Origin: Vibrio fluminensis
Lineage (GTDB): Bacteria; Pseudomonadota; Gammaproteobacteria; Enterobacterales; Vibrionaceae
Assembly: GCF_015278125.1 (NCBI RefSeq)
Contig: NZ_JADILO010000009.1
Location: 1 to 64,000, forward strand
Length of the DNA stretch: 64,000 nucleotides
Direction: 5' to 3'
The notes beneath the pieces were generated by a model. It did not search any database. It had not been told where the DNA came from and worked only from the letters and a program-made list of their open reading frames with translations. A program made the position numbers and the translations under genes. Shown piece after piece: positions 44,077-53,597 of the stretch. Position 1 is the stretch's first letter. Each line of letters opens with the position of its first letter.

Positions 44077-44322
44077 AATAAAATCAGTAGTTAATTTTTC
44101 GTTTTGTGTGGGTGAGTGAGTTTTAGCGAAAGACGTTTTACACAAATGTTTTATTGTTATAGTACCGCTGAGCTCTTTGTTGCAAATGGAGGTATCCTCT
44201 GCGGCATACTGAAATATAGTTCATTAATCAATTTGCGTGATCGAAATGTAGACACAAATTATATTCAATGACCTTGTTTCACTCTAAAATCGCAGCGAGT
44301 CTGTTTAGAATAAGTAAGTGTT

Positions 44323-45048
44323 ATGTATAAAGATAAAGTTGTGGTGATCACCGGTGGTAGCCGTGGAATCGGCAAGCATTTGGTGCAAGCCTATCGTGAA
44401 GGCGGCGCGTATGTGGTCGTTTTAGATGTTGTTGCCACGGATGAGTTAGGCGTGGAGTTTTTACATGCTGATTTGGGCGATGCTTTAACGATAGATGCAG
44501 CGTTTAGTGAAATTGAACAGCGCTTGGGTAAAGTCGATGTGTTGATTAATAACGGTGCTATCGCCAATTTTAATAAGGCGCTACAAGATCTGACTTATGA
44601 TGAGTTTTCACGTGTGATTGATGTTAACCTAAAAGGCGCGTTTGCTTGTAGTCGTCACTTTATTCGCCTTAATCGGGGGCAAGATTATGGACGTATCGTC
44701 AATATCGCCTCTACGCGCTGGAATCAAAATGAAGCGGGTTGGGACGCGTATGGCGCATCGAAAGGAGGAGTGGTGTCGTTGACTAAATCGATGGCGATTT
44801 CTCTTACAGAAACCCCAATCACAGTGAATGCAGTCAGCCCTGGCTGGATTCAGGTTGAGGATTACCAGCAGCTTGCTGATTTTGACCATCAGCAACATCC
44901 TTCTGGTCGAGTTGGTAAAGCGCGCGATATTGTCAATGCTTGTCTTTTCTTAACCCACCCAGAGAATGACTTTGTCAATGGTCATAACTTGGTGGTTGAT
45001 GGTGGTATGAGCAAGAAAATGATCTATCAAGATAGTTTACTGGATTAG
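44323..45048 (+). CDS. Short-chain dehydrogenase/reductase
   Basis: 241 residues, classical SDR. Cofactor loop TGGSRGIG, DLGD, NNGA, and catalytic Ser-Tyr-Lys in IASTRWNQ ... YGASKGG, then SPGWIQ. The end NGHNLVVDGGMS is typical. NAD(P) preference and substrate are unknown. It is divergent from the TackOD1 gene and 139 bases ahead of the sensor kinase. Confidence 0.9.
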   Translation: MYKDKVVVITGGSRGIGKHLVQAYREGGAYVVVLDVVATDELGVEFLHADLGDALTIDAAFSEIEQRLGKVDVLINNGAIANFNKALQDLTYDEFSRVIDVNLKGAFACSRHFIRLNRGQDYGRIVNIASTRWNQNEAGWDAYGASKGGVVSLTKSMAISLTETPITVNAVSPGWIQVEDYQQLADFDHQQHPSGRVGKARDIVNACLFLTHPENDFVNGHNLVVDGGMSKKMIYQDSLLD

Positions 45049-45187
45049 TAAAAAAGACAAGAAATCAGTTTGTCATACCACGGCCTGTAATTTTGTCGTA
45101 AGCATAAAAATTATTTCCAAACCTTTTCTAGAGAACTGCTTATGCGCCAGAGATAATATTGCGCAGTAATTAGCATGGGTAGTTGTA

Positions 45188-48100
45188 ATGCAGGCCGTTC
45201 TCGTCTTTCTCCTTTTTTCTCTATTTTCTACGTTCTCTTTTGCTCAAGAGAGTGAAAGGAATCCATTAGTCGAAGAGAAACAAAAACTTGTGATCGGTCG
45301 TCAAATTGATCACTTCAACTATTTGTGGACGCCTAAGCAAGTTGGAGAAGAGAACAGTACTTTCCAAGACCTCGTTGGGAGGTTCGCAGATAAGCATGGT
45401 TACGATACGGAATATCGATTTTTCGCTAATCGTGATGAAATGCTAACGGCGCTATATTATGGTGATTTAGACATGGTTTTGGGCTATGCGACTACAGACT
45501 ATGCCGAAGATTATTTCAACTTTACCACGCCAATTTTTAATATCCGCAGTGTTATTTGGTATCAAGACTCGGGCAAGCGCAAACAGAATGCTGAAAGCTT
45601 ACGATGGGGTTGCGTGAGAGGTTCTTTTTACTGCTTCATGTATGAAAAGCAGGGATTCGAAAATATTTCCATCTTCGATTCAGAGCGAATTCTTCTACGC
45701 TCGATTGCGAAAGGGGAAATTGATGCCTTGTATACAGATGTCATTACTGCAGAGCAATATCTATCTGTACGAACTCCTGGCGAGTGGCAAGGTAACATCG
45801 ACTATTTGGCCGAACTCCCACCTTTGCCCGCAGCGATAGCGACGGCTAAAAATAATACAGAGCTTCACAAACTAGCGGATAAATACGTCGCATTATCTCG
45901 CGCCTCTTTGCGCCGAAATCAGCGAACTTTAGTGGATCCCATTGCAGAGGAAATGATGCTGAAAGCATTAGCTCTTCACTATGGGCGAACCACCATTCGT
46001 TATAGCTTTGAAGAAAAAATGCGCCCGTTTTCGTATTTAGAAAATGGCAACCAAGTTGGCTATATCCATGATCTGATGGCGGTGTTGTCACGAAAGAGCG
46101 GGATACAATTTGTCTATGTGCCACCTGAAGATAAATCACCGATTGAAATGTTGCGTGATGGCGATATCGATTTACTCCCCGGATTTGCTCAAGATAAAAA
46201 TAAAGACTTTATCTTTACTAATTCGTTTGCGTCGATCAATTGGAAGTGCGTTGAGTCGAATACTAAGTCGGGCAGTGGCGAGATCGCAATACTAGATAGG
46301 ACCGGTCGGTTGGTTATGGGAGAAGCGCAGCGAGTATTTGATGTTATACCGACTATCTATCAGGATTTAGATGAGTTGCTAGATGACATGAAGGATGGTG
46401 ATGTCGATTATGCTTATATTCCATCATATGTCGTTGATTATTATGCTTATAATACTGAGGATGAGTTGTTCAGTGTTTTGCAATCTCCCCAAGCAAAAAG
46501 GTTAAGTATTGATCTGGTTTTTACTTTTGCGCCAGAAAGCAGCTTGTTACAAGGCATTATGAATCAGGTGATTACTCAAGTGAGTGAAAACGAAGTTGAG
46601 ATGCTGCATTTAAAGCACCACAAAGTGATCGTTCAGTACGGTTACAATAAGAATAAAATCGCGTTGGCTTTATTGTCAGTATTATCGGTCTTCTTATTGA
46701 TCATCATTGCATTTCAAATTAAAGCGAATCGGTTGTCTAAGTCGTTGGTGCGTGCTGATGAGCAAGCAAAGCAGAACGCGCGTCGTATGGTTTGGTTGCG
46801 TGATTTGCTCGATCGCCTACCGAGTATGGTTGCCATTTACGATACTGATGGCTCAATAGTCATGTCAAACAAGGCGTTTAATCAACATGGTATGCAATGT
46901 TCAAATTTTCAGAGAGGCAACTGTTTACTGAAAAATGAAACCTATCAGTTTGGCAATAGCGACCATCTAGTATGCCAGTGCAGCTTTTCAAAGAGATATT
47001 TGCGTGTTATCGAAAATGAGATCAGTGGCCTCAATGATGACGGTCGATACCGAATGATGGTTTTTGATGACTATACTGCGTTGGAAACGCAAAAAGATGA
47101 ACTTAAAGCTTCGAATGAAAAAGCGTTGAAAGCGATAAAATCACGAGATTTGTTCCTTGCCACCGTCAGTCATGAGCTTCGTACTCCAATTGCCGCTATG
47201 ATCGGTTTGATGGAGTTAATGAGTTCAAAAACTGAGGGTGATGAGAATGTTGAATTGCTGACTAACGCGCAATTGTCGGCAAACCGATTAAGGTTGTTGG
47301 TCAACGATATTCTTGATATTTCAAAGATCGAAGCCAATCAGCTTCATCTAGATATACGCAATGGTAATATCTATAGCGAACTGGCGCCTTTGCTTCGGAC
47401 TTACGAATCAAATGCGGCAATGAAAGGCTTAGAATTTGAATTAGATTGGCAAGCGACCCCGTATGCGAAAGCAGAGCTGGATTGGTTACGCGTCGCACAA
47501 ATGTTAAATAATCTATTAAACAACGCGGTGAAGTTTACTCAGCAAGGCTCGATTAAGGTCAGTATTAAGTTACTTGAACAGCAGTTGTTGGTTACTGTCA
47601 GCGATACTGGTTGTGGTATGAATGACGAGCAACTCTCGCGTATTTTTACTCCTTTTGCGCAAGGTGATATTTCGATCACTCGTCAGTATGGCGGTACTGG
47701 TTTAGGTATGACAATTGTCAAAAGCATTGTCGATATGATGTCAGGTGAATTGCGAATAAATAGCAAGTTAGGCATCGGTACGACGATAGAATTGTTATTA
47801 CCCGTCTCGCAGACTACAGCTTTTATAGGCTCGGAGTACCAAGCGCACTCTAACGATGCGGTTACCTTAGATTGGCTTAAAGTATGGTCGGTGCAAACAG
47901 ATGTATCTTATCCAATCATTGAGCTAGCGAGCGGATGGAAGAACGTTTATCCAGACGTTATCCTAGATGCACTCAAGTACCAAAAAGACGAAGTGAATGA
48001 TTTAGAAATCGAACAAGTAAGGTTTATAGGAAACATACTTGTTGCCGATGATGATCCAATCAACCGATTATTGTTTAGTAAACAGCTTGCCAAATTTGGC

Positions 48101-48727
48101 ATTGAAGCAGTGGTCAGAAATGATGGCCTAGAGGCTTATCAATATTTAGAAGAACACTTTGGGGAAATTGATCTTGTGATCACCGATTGCCATATGCCTA
48201 AAATGGACGGCTATGCGTTGTGCAGTGCAATAAAACAAAGTAAACAACTTGGGCATTTGCCCGTTGTAGGGTGTACAGCGGAAGATTCAAGGCTTGTGTT
48301 TGAAAAAGCCGCTAGCGTTGGCATGGATCACGTTCTCTACAAGCCATACAGTTTTGAAGAGCTGGGCGAAATGCTTCGAGAACATATTGAATTTGAAAGT
48401 GTCGCTTCAAAAAACGTAATCTCACGACATATGACAGACCTTACTTGGTTAGATGATCATCAAGGTGATGAAAGAGCGGAAATGATGAGAGTCGTTGTGG
48501 ATTCGTTTAAGCAAGAAAAGGCGCTTATTGAAGATGGAGAACAGCTAGCGCAAGTTATCCATCGACTCAAAGGTTCTGCATCGCTATTGCAGCTAGAAGG
48601 ACTGACAGCGTTAGCAATAGCTTGGGAAGAGAGTACCCAGTTAGGCAATGAAGCAAGCCCTGATTTACTGTTGGGTGAACTCTCCAGGTTATTAGCAGTG
48701 TTTGATGAATGGCTGTTAGTTAATTGA
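45188..48727 (+). CDS. Unorthodox hybrid sensor histidine kinase (BvgS/EvgS-like)
   Basis: 1179 residues. Signal-like N-terminus, two periplasmic SBP_bac_3 (Venus flytrap) domains (~30-265 and ~270-485), a helix at ~490-511, a PAS-like segment with several Cys residues (CSNFQRGNC, CQCSF), then HisKA with His662 in TVSHELRTP, an ATPase domain (NNAVKFT, DTGCGM, GTGLGM), a receiver with Asp1000 in ITDCHMPKMDG, and an HPt with His1125 in HRLKGSA. This is the full four-step phosphorelay of BvgS/EvgS. The ligand is unknown. No standard response regulator lies beside it. Its end overlaps the convergent manA end by eight bases. Confidence 0.93.
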   Translation: MQAVLVFLLFSLFSTFSFAQESERNPLVEEKQKLVIGRQIDHFNYLWTPKQVGEENSTFQDLVGRFADKHGYDTEYRFFANRDEMLTALYYGDLDMVLGYATTDYAEDYFNFTTPIFNIRSVIWYQDSGKRKQNAESLRWGCVRGSFYCFMYEKQGFENISIFDSERILLRSIAKGEIDALYTDVITAEQYLSVRTPGEWQGNIDYLAELPPLPAAIATAKNNTELHKLADKYVALSRASLRRNQRTLVDPIAEEMMLKALALHYGRTTIRYSFEEKMRPFSYLENGNQVGYIHDLMAVLSRKSGIQFVYVPPEDKSPIEMLRDGDIDLLPGFAQDKNKDFIFTNSFASINWKCVESNTKSGSGEIAILDRTGRLVMGEAQRVFDVIPTIYQDLDELLDDMKDGDVDYAYIPSYVVDYYAYNTEDELFSVLQSPQAKRLSIDLVFTFAPESSLLQGIMNQVITQVSENEVEMLHLKHHKVIVQYGYNKNKIALALLSVLSVFLLIIIAFQIKANRLSKSLVRADEQAKQNARRMVWLRDLLDRLPSMVAIYDTDGSIVMSNKAFNQHGMQCSNFQRGNCLLKNETYQFGNSDHLVCQCSFSKRYLRVIENEISGLNDDGRYRMMVFDDYTALETQKDELKASNEKALKAIKSRDLFLATVSHELRTPIAAMIGLMELMSSKTEGDENVELLTNAQLSANRLRLLVNDILDISKIEANQLHLDIRNGNIYSELAPLLRTYESNAAMKGLEFELDWQATPYAKAELDWLRVAQMLNNLLNNAVKFTQQGSIKVSIKLLEQQLLVTVSDTGCGMNDEQLSRIFTPFAQGDISITRQYGGTGLGMTIVKSIVDMMSGELRINSKLGIGTTIELLLPVSQTTAFIGSEYQAHSNDAVTLDWLKVWSVQTDVSYPIIELASGWKNVYPDVILDALKYQKDEVNDLEIEQVRFIGNILVADDDPINRLLFSKQLAKFGIEAVVRNDGLEAYQYLEEHFGEIDLVITDCHMPKMDGYALCSAIKQSKQLGHLPVVGCTAEDSRLVFEKAASVGMDHVLYKPYSFEELGEMLREHIEFESVASKNVISRHMTDLTWLDDHQGDERAEMMRVVVDSFKQEKALIEDGEQLAQVIHRLKGSASLLQLEGLTALAIAWEESTQLGNEASPDLLLGELSRLLAVFDEWLLVN

Positions 48728-49916
48728 GCGAGCAGTATGCGCGGGCAAAAGTACCACTACAACTAACGGTATATTGTTGAACAGCGGCTGCGACAAACAC
48801 AGGTTCGCCTTGATTCAAGGTAACACTCTCGCCATTTGAATGTGAGAGTGTTATTGGGGAATCGAGAGCAATGATAATTTCTGCGCTGTCTGTTTCAAGT
48901 TGATTGATTTGGCTAGATGAATAGACGCTAAAAGAAAAATCATCGACAGGAATTGCATAGTGTTGTGCATTGAGGTTTTTGTTAGGTGTTGAGCGTAACG
49001 TGCTTTTACATTGAGGGTAGAACTCAACACAGCGTGTTAACTCTGAAACATCTACATGCTTGCTGGTTAAACCTGCTCGTAACACATTGTCCGAATTCGC
49101 CATAATTTCGAGGGCTGAACCACTGATATATGCATGGGGGGTACACGCTCGCAGAAACATCGCTTCCCCAGGCTTGAGCGTAATAGTGTTAAGGAATAAT
49201 GGGGAAAATAGCCCAATATCATCTGGATATTGCTGAGCAAGAGTTAGTACTAAATTGAAAGGTTCAATGTCGCGATGTTTTTTTGCATGGTTAAGCAGGC
49301 CGCTGATCATTGTTTGTTTTTCTGCTCCTTTGGTATAAAGGATTGCTTCAAACAACAAACGTAACCCATCGTGAGTTAAGTTCGCTTCAAACTCTTCCAG
49401 CATTCTATTGAGTTTATGAATATCTAAACGTGAAAGTAGGGTCAATATCTCATCAAACTGGCGGAATCCATTCATCGCTTGAAATGGGGTTAATGCGTAA
49501 ACTAATTCAGGTTTATGGTTTGGATCTTTATAGTTTCGCTTAGCACTATCTAATGCCACCTTTCCAGATCTCTGTTCTTTGTTGAACCCTTGTTCAGCTT
49601 GCGTTTTATTGGGATGAACTTGTACGGAGAGAGCTTTGTCAGCGCAGAGTATCTTAAACAAGAATGGTAAACCATTGAATCGTTTTACAACCTTTTCACC
49701 TAGGGCGAAGATAGATTGCTTTTGGATGAAGGTCGATAATGGTGTTTTTTCACCGTTCGCAATGATGGTTGAACATCCATTAGGGTGAGTACCCATCCAA
49801 ACTTCCGCTTGAGGTTTGTTCTCGATATTTTTAATGCCGAATAACTGGTTTAATGATGTTTTACTGCCCCAATCATACTCTTGAATTTGACAATCAAGTG
49901 GATAAAAATAATGCAT
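48720..49916 (-). CDS. manA: Mannose-6-phosphate isomerase, class I
   Basis: 398 residues. Zinc-site motifs QVHPNK, DPNHKPELVYAL and the active-site segment PGEAMFLRACTPHAYISG are plain. It interconverts fructose 6-phosphate and mannose 6-phosphate, the entry to GDP-mannose. AlgA at 52117 already carries a type II isomerase domain, so the activity is duplicated by an unrelated fold. AAGGAACAGC precedes the ATG. It is the last gene in the alginate direction, 94 bases after the regulator. Confidence 0.93.
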   Translation of the reverse strand: MHYFYPLDCQIQEYDWGSKTSLNQLFGIKNIENKPQAEVWMGTHPNGCSTIIANGEKTPLSTFIQKQSIFALGEKVVKRFNGLPFLFKILCADKALSVQVHPNKTQAEQGFNKEQRSGKVALDSAKRNYKDPNHKPELVYALTPFQAMNGFRQFDEILTLLSRLDIHKLNRMLEEFEANLTHDGLRLLFEAILYTKGAEKQTMISGLLNHAKKHRDIEPFNLVLTLAQQYPDDIGLFSPLFLNTITLKPGEAMFLRACTPHAYISGSALEIMANSDNVLRAGLTSKHVDVSELTRCVEFYPQCKSTLRSTPNKNLNAQHYAIPVDDFSFSVYSSSQINQLETDSAEIIIALDSPITLSHSNGESVTLNQGEPVFVAAAVQQYTVSCSGTFARAYCSLN

Positions 49917-50010
49917 GCTGTTCCTTATTGAATGAATAGAGTAGTTTGTTATATATCTTAAAGCCCAGCAATAGTATTGAGCTATTTATTGTTGTTTTTG
50001 TCATTTAATA

Positions 50011-50643
50011 TTAATCTAGAAGATATTTGCTTGCCCACTGAGTGGCTTGTGCTCTATTTTTAACCTTGATTTTTTTGTATATATTGTAGATGTGGGTTTT
50101 TGCTGTCATTGGGCTGATATTTAATTTTTTTGCGATATCAATATTGGAAATTCCATCCATGATCATTCTCAATATTTCTTTCTGTCTATGAGTTAATTCT
50201 CCGACAGATAGCCTCTTCCTTTCATGGTGCCCTCTGAAATGATGTATTAACTGAGTGCTGAGTTCTCGAGATACCCATATTTCACCATTCATCATTCTTT
50301 GAATTCCTGCAATCAAGAAGTCCAGTGAATCTGATGGCTTAAATGTTCCGACAACGGAAGGCCAAGAAAGGAAAGCTGAGTATTCTTTATCTTCTTCGAC
50401 ATTCAATAAAATGACTAAGCATAGAGTTGGATTTTTCTCCAACTGCTGTTTTAATTCTTGAAGTTCAATGTTTTCAGTGACAAGGTCAATTAGTACTAAA
50501 GTTGGTTTTGTTTCATTTTCAATAAACTCAATGTTGTCAATTTTCTCTAAATTAAGTTCATTGCAAAGTATTCTAGTAAATGCTGCGCTTTGTAAAGATT
50601 CGTTACCTGCATAGAGTATTTTTTGTTTTGGTTCGATGTTCAT
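50011..50643 (-). CDS. CsgD/VpsT-type LuxR-family regulator
   Basis: 210 residues. The N-terminal receiver-like domain is degenerate: Asp53 remains in VLIDL, but the acidic pair at the start is gone. The middle reads WPSVVGTFKPSDSLDFLIAG (shortened) and IWVSREL, matching CsgD and the VpsT c-di-GMP motif W[F/L/M][T/S]R (here W123-V-S-R126). The C-terminal LuxR helix-turn-helix is complete (LTHRQKEIL ... SNIDIAKKLNISPMTAKTHI). CsgD and VpsT control biofilm matrix genes. Its position right after the alginate operon suggests it controls that operon. A hairpin separates it from cpsG. Confidence 0.88.
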   Translation of the reverse strand: MNIEPKQKILYAGNESLQSAAFTRILCNELNLEKIDNIEFIENETKPTLVLIDLVTENIELQELKQQLEKNPTLCLVILLNVEEDKEYSAFLSWPSVVGTFKPSDSLDFLIAGIQRMMNGEIWVSRELSTQLIHHFRGHHERKRLSVGELTHRQKEILRMIMDGISNIDIAKKLNISPMTAKTHIYNIYKKIKVKNRAQATQWASKYLLD

Positions 50644-50672
50644 GATTTATTATCTAAATAGTAAATTAGTCA

Positions 50673-50694
50673 GTGGGCGCAAAATTGCGCCCAC
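50673..50694 (-). terminator. Hairpin ending the alginate operon
   Basis: GTGGGCGCAA / TTGCGCCCAC perfect 10-bp inverted repeat with a two-base centre, between cpsG and the regulator. Only a weak U-rich stretch follows on the minus strand; it may reduce rather than stop read-through. Confidence 0.55.
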
Positions 50695-50737
50695 AAAGTT
50701 ATATTGCCAAAATTAAATACCTAACATTGTGATGCAG

Positions 50738-52102
50738 TTATCCCATAATCATTTCTTTTAGCATTTCGGTTTTCTCTCTCATTAATTGAACACTTTTCTT
50801 GCTTTCAACATTGAGTCTTATTAGTGGCTCTGTATTTGACATCCTTAAATTAAACCTCCAGTGTGTCAAATCAACACTGATCCCGTCGGTAGTATCAATA
50901 CGAAAACCGTCATTAGCGAAGTGTTGAGCGATAAGTTCAAGTTTTTCCTGCGGATTGTTCAATGTTAGATTGATTTCTCCAGAGGCAGGATAAATTTCCA
51001 TTCGCTCTTGAACTAAGCTTGAGAGAGAACACTTTTTACGGTTTAAAAGATTGAGTACAAGAATCCAAGGAATCATCCCACTATCACAGTAGTTGAAGTC
51101 GCGAAAGTAGTGATGGGCGCTCATTTCGCCACCATAAATGGCATCTTCCTCACGCATTCGCTCTTTGATGAAAGCATGGCCAGTTTTTGACTGTATAGCA
51201 TGACCGCCATTTGATTCCACCACATCAATAGTATTCCAAGTTAGTCTTGGATCATGAATGATCTTACTGTTTGGATGGGCATTCAAAAAAGCCTCTGCTA
51301 ACAAACCGACTATGTAATAACCTTCGATAAACTCGCCGTTTTCATCAAAGAGGAAACAGCGGTCGAAATCACCATCCCATGCAATACCTAAATCAGCTTT
51401 ATGGGTAATGACTGCTTCTGCGGTTGATGAGCGGTTTTCTTCCAGCAGTGGGTTGGGGATACCATTGGGAAAACTGCCATCTGGAGTGTAGTTTACTTTT
51501 ATAAACTCAATTGGCGCTCCTAGTAGACTCATTTCCTTTTCAATGGCATCTAACAGCGGGGCTGCGGCACCATTACCAGGATTGATAACCACTTTTTTCG
51601 CTGACATGCAGCCAGTATCGAAATAATTGACTAAGTATTTCGCGAAGGCAGGCTTAATATCAATGGTCTTGACGTTACCTTTATGCCCAATGCGTTTGAA
51701 GGTTCCAGTTTCGACCAATTGTTTAATACTATTAAGCCCTGTATCGCCACTGATTGGTTTGCTGTTCTGTCCAACGAGTTTCATCCCATTATAGTCAATT
51801 GGATTGTGTGACGCCGTTACTTCAATACCACCGCATGCATCAAAGTAGGGGGTGGCGTAATAAACTTCTTCGGTGCCCGCAAGCCCGAGATCGATTACAT
51901 CAGCGCCACTATCGGTTAGTCCTTGAATTAACGCGGCCTTAAGCGCTTCTGTTGATTCTCGGATATCACCGCCTACCACGACATTTTTCGCACTTAGATG
52001 CTGAGCAAATGCGCGCCCAATCTTGTAAGCGATCTCTTCGTCGAGCGTTTCCCCTAATTTACCTCGAATGTCGTAGGCTTTAAAACAGGTTAATTGTTCC
52101 AT
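50738..52102 (-). CDS. cpsG: Phosphomannomutase (CpsG/ManB type)
   Basis: 454 residues, close to E. coli CpsG throughout: [12 protein letters not shown], phosphoserine loop [22 protein letters not shown], metal site [39 protein letters not shown], and [13 protein letters not shown]. It turns mannose 6-phosphate into mannose 1-phosphate, supplying AlgA. In Pseudomonas this step is done by AlgC encoded elsewhere; here the gene is in the operon, 14 bases after algA. Confidence 0.93.
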   Translation of the reverse strand: MEQLTCFKAYDIRGKLGETLDEEIAYKIGRAFAQHLSAKNVVVGGDIRESTEALKAALIQGLTDSGADVIDLGLAGTEEVYYATPYFDACGGIEVTASHNPIDYNGMKLVGQNSKPISGDTGLNSIKQLVETGTFKRIGHKGNVKTIDIKPAFAKYLVNYFDTGCMSAKKVVINPGNGAAAPLLDAIEKEMSLLGAPIEFIKVNYTPDGSFPNGIPNPLLEENRSSTAEAVITHKADLGIAWDGDFDRCFLFDENGEFIEGYYIVGLLAEAFLNAHPNSKIIHDPRLTWNTIDVVESNGGHAIQSKTGHAFIKERMREEDAIYGGEMSAHHYFRDFNYCDSGMIPWILVLNLLNRKKCSLSSLVQERMEIYPASGEINLTLNNPQEKLELIAQHFANDGFRIDTTDGISVDLTHWRFNLRMSNTEPLIRLNVESKKSVQLMREKTEMLKEMIMG

Positions 52103-52116
52103 GTTGTCGGCCTACC

Positions 52117-53595
52117 TTATGAGTTTCTAACCATGTGCAAGAATGGAGCTGGTTGCATAAGTCCTGCATCATGTTTTTCAGTTGTTGAACGTCCGTAGTT
52201 GTCTTCGACACGTTCTATGTCATCGTCACCTAAATAAGAACCGGTTTGAATTTCTATTAGTTCTAACGGGATTTGCCCGTTGTTGGTTAAGCGATGGTAA
52301 GTTGCTGGTGGAATATAGGTGGACTGGTTTTCAGTCATGACAAAGGAGTTTTCATCGACGGTAACTACCGCGCTGCCTTTGACAACAATCCAGTGCTCTG
52401 CACGATGATAATGGCGATGTAGAGAGAGTGAGTCTCCAGGATGTATGGTCAGCTTAACCACCTTATAGCGACTCCCTTTATCGATGCTGTCGTTAAAACC
52501 CCAAGGTCTATAGCTCTTTGTATGATGTGAGCCTTCATTGCGCTCTTGGCTTTTTAGAGTCTCCACCACTTGTTTGATATCTTGCACATGGTCTTTATGC
52601 GAGACCATCACGGCATCTTTTGTTTCAATTACGATGGTATCTTTGAGGCCATTGACATTGACGAGTCGATGGTTAGCCTTGACCAAACAGTCTTGGTTAC
52701 TTTCACCAATAACATCCCCTTGATAAACATTGCCTTGATTATCTCGTATGTCGTCTCGTTCTTCCCATAAAGCAGACCAACTACCTACGTCGTTCCAACC
52801 AGCACTGAGGGGAACAATTACAGCGTCTTGAGTGTTTTCCATCACAGCGTAGTCAATAGAAATATCAGGGCAGCGACTGAAAACAGTTTCATCGATGCGG
52901 TAGAAATCCAGATCTTTGAACTTAGAGTTTATGGCCGTACGGCAGTAGTCGAGTACTTCTGGGGTGTGTTTTTTGAGTTCATCTAAAACAACGCTCGCTT
53001 TAAATAAAAACATTCCACTGTTCCAGTAGTATTGACCGGATTTGAGGTATTCGATGGCTGTATTGATGTCGGGCTTTTCAACAAAGCGGTCAACTTCGTA
53101 AGTATTATCAACAATACTATTTCCCGACTTAACATAACCATAGCCAGTTTCTGGTCCAGTCGGTTCGATACCAAACAGCACCAGTTTACCGGCTTGAGCG
53201 GCATCGCAAGCTTGACTTAGAGCTTGATGGAATTTTTGCTTGTCTTTGATCACGTGATCGGCGGGAAGCACAAGCATAAGTTCATCACTGAGGCCCTGAT
53301 GTTCTAGCTCCAAGGCGGCTAAAGCGACAGCTGGAGCTGTGTTTCGACCGGTTGGTTCAAGTAAAACAGAGCGAGCATGACAATTAATTTCAGCCAGTTG
53401 GTCTTTGACGATAAATCGATGATCTTCGCTGCAAATGAAGATCGGCTGCTCATCAGCGCCGTTTGGTAGCCTTAAAACCGTATCCTGCAATAGCGAGAAA
53501 TCACTGACTAAGCTGATGAATTGTTTTGGAAAGTCTTTACGAGATAGTGGCCACATCCTAGAGCCACTGCCGCCTGACAAAATTACTGGAACCAT
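52117..53595 (-). CDS. algA: Bifunctional mannose-1-phosphate guanylyltransferase / mannose-6-phosphate isomerase
   Basis: 492 residues. N-terminal nucleotidyltransferase: LSGGSGSRMWPLSRKDFPKQF (pieces), FVEKPD, WNSGMFLF, and GWNDVGSWSALW. C-terminal cupin isomerase: RPWG, HYHRAEHWIVVKG. It makes GDP-mannose, the precursor that AlgD would oxidise to GDP-mannuronate. AAGGAATAATT precedes the ATG, two bases after the algL stop. Its presence here matches the alginate operon end in Pseudomonas. Confidence 0.94.
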   Translation of the reverse strand: MVPVILSGGSGSRMWPLSRKDFPKQFISLVSDFSLLQDTVLRLPNGADEQPIFICSEDHRFIVKDQLAEINCHARSVLLEPTGRNTAPAVALAALELEHQGLSDELMLVLPADHVIKDKQKFHQALSQACDAAQAGKLVLFGIEPTGPETGYGYVKSGNSIVDNTYEVDRFVEKPDINTAIEYLKSGQYYWNSGMFLFKASVVLDELKKHTPEVLDYCRTAINSKFKDLDFYRIDETVFSRCPDISIDYAVMENTQDAVIVPLSAGWNDVGSWSALWEERDDIRDNQGNVYQGDVIGESNQDCLVKANHRLVNVNGLKDTIVIETKDAVMVSHKDHVQDIKQVVETLKSQERNEGSHHTKSYRPWGFNDSIDKGSRYKVVKLTIHPGDSLSLHRHYHRAEHWIVVKGSAVVTVDENSFVMTENQSTYIPPATYHRLTNNGQIPLELIEIQTGSYLGDDDIERVEDNYGRSTTEKHDAGLMQPAPFLHMVRNS

Positions 53596-53597
53596 AA

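Noticed and set aside
50011..50643. Cognate response regulator of the hybrid kinase
   Set aside because: The receiver lacks the paired acidic residues, which fits CsgD/VpsT rather than a phosphorelay partner; manA lies between.
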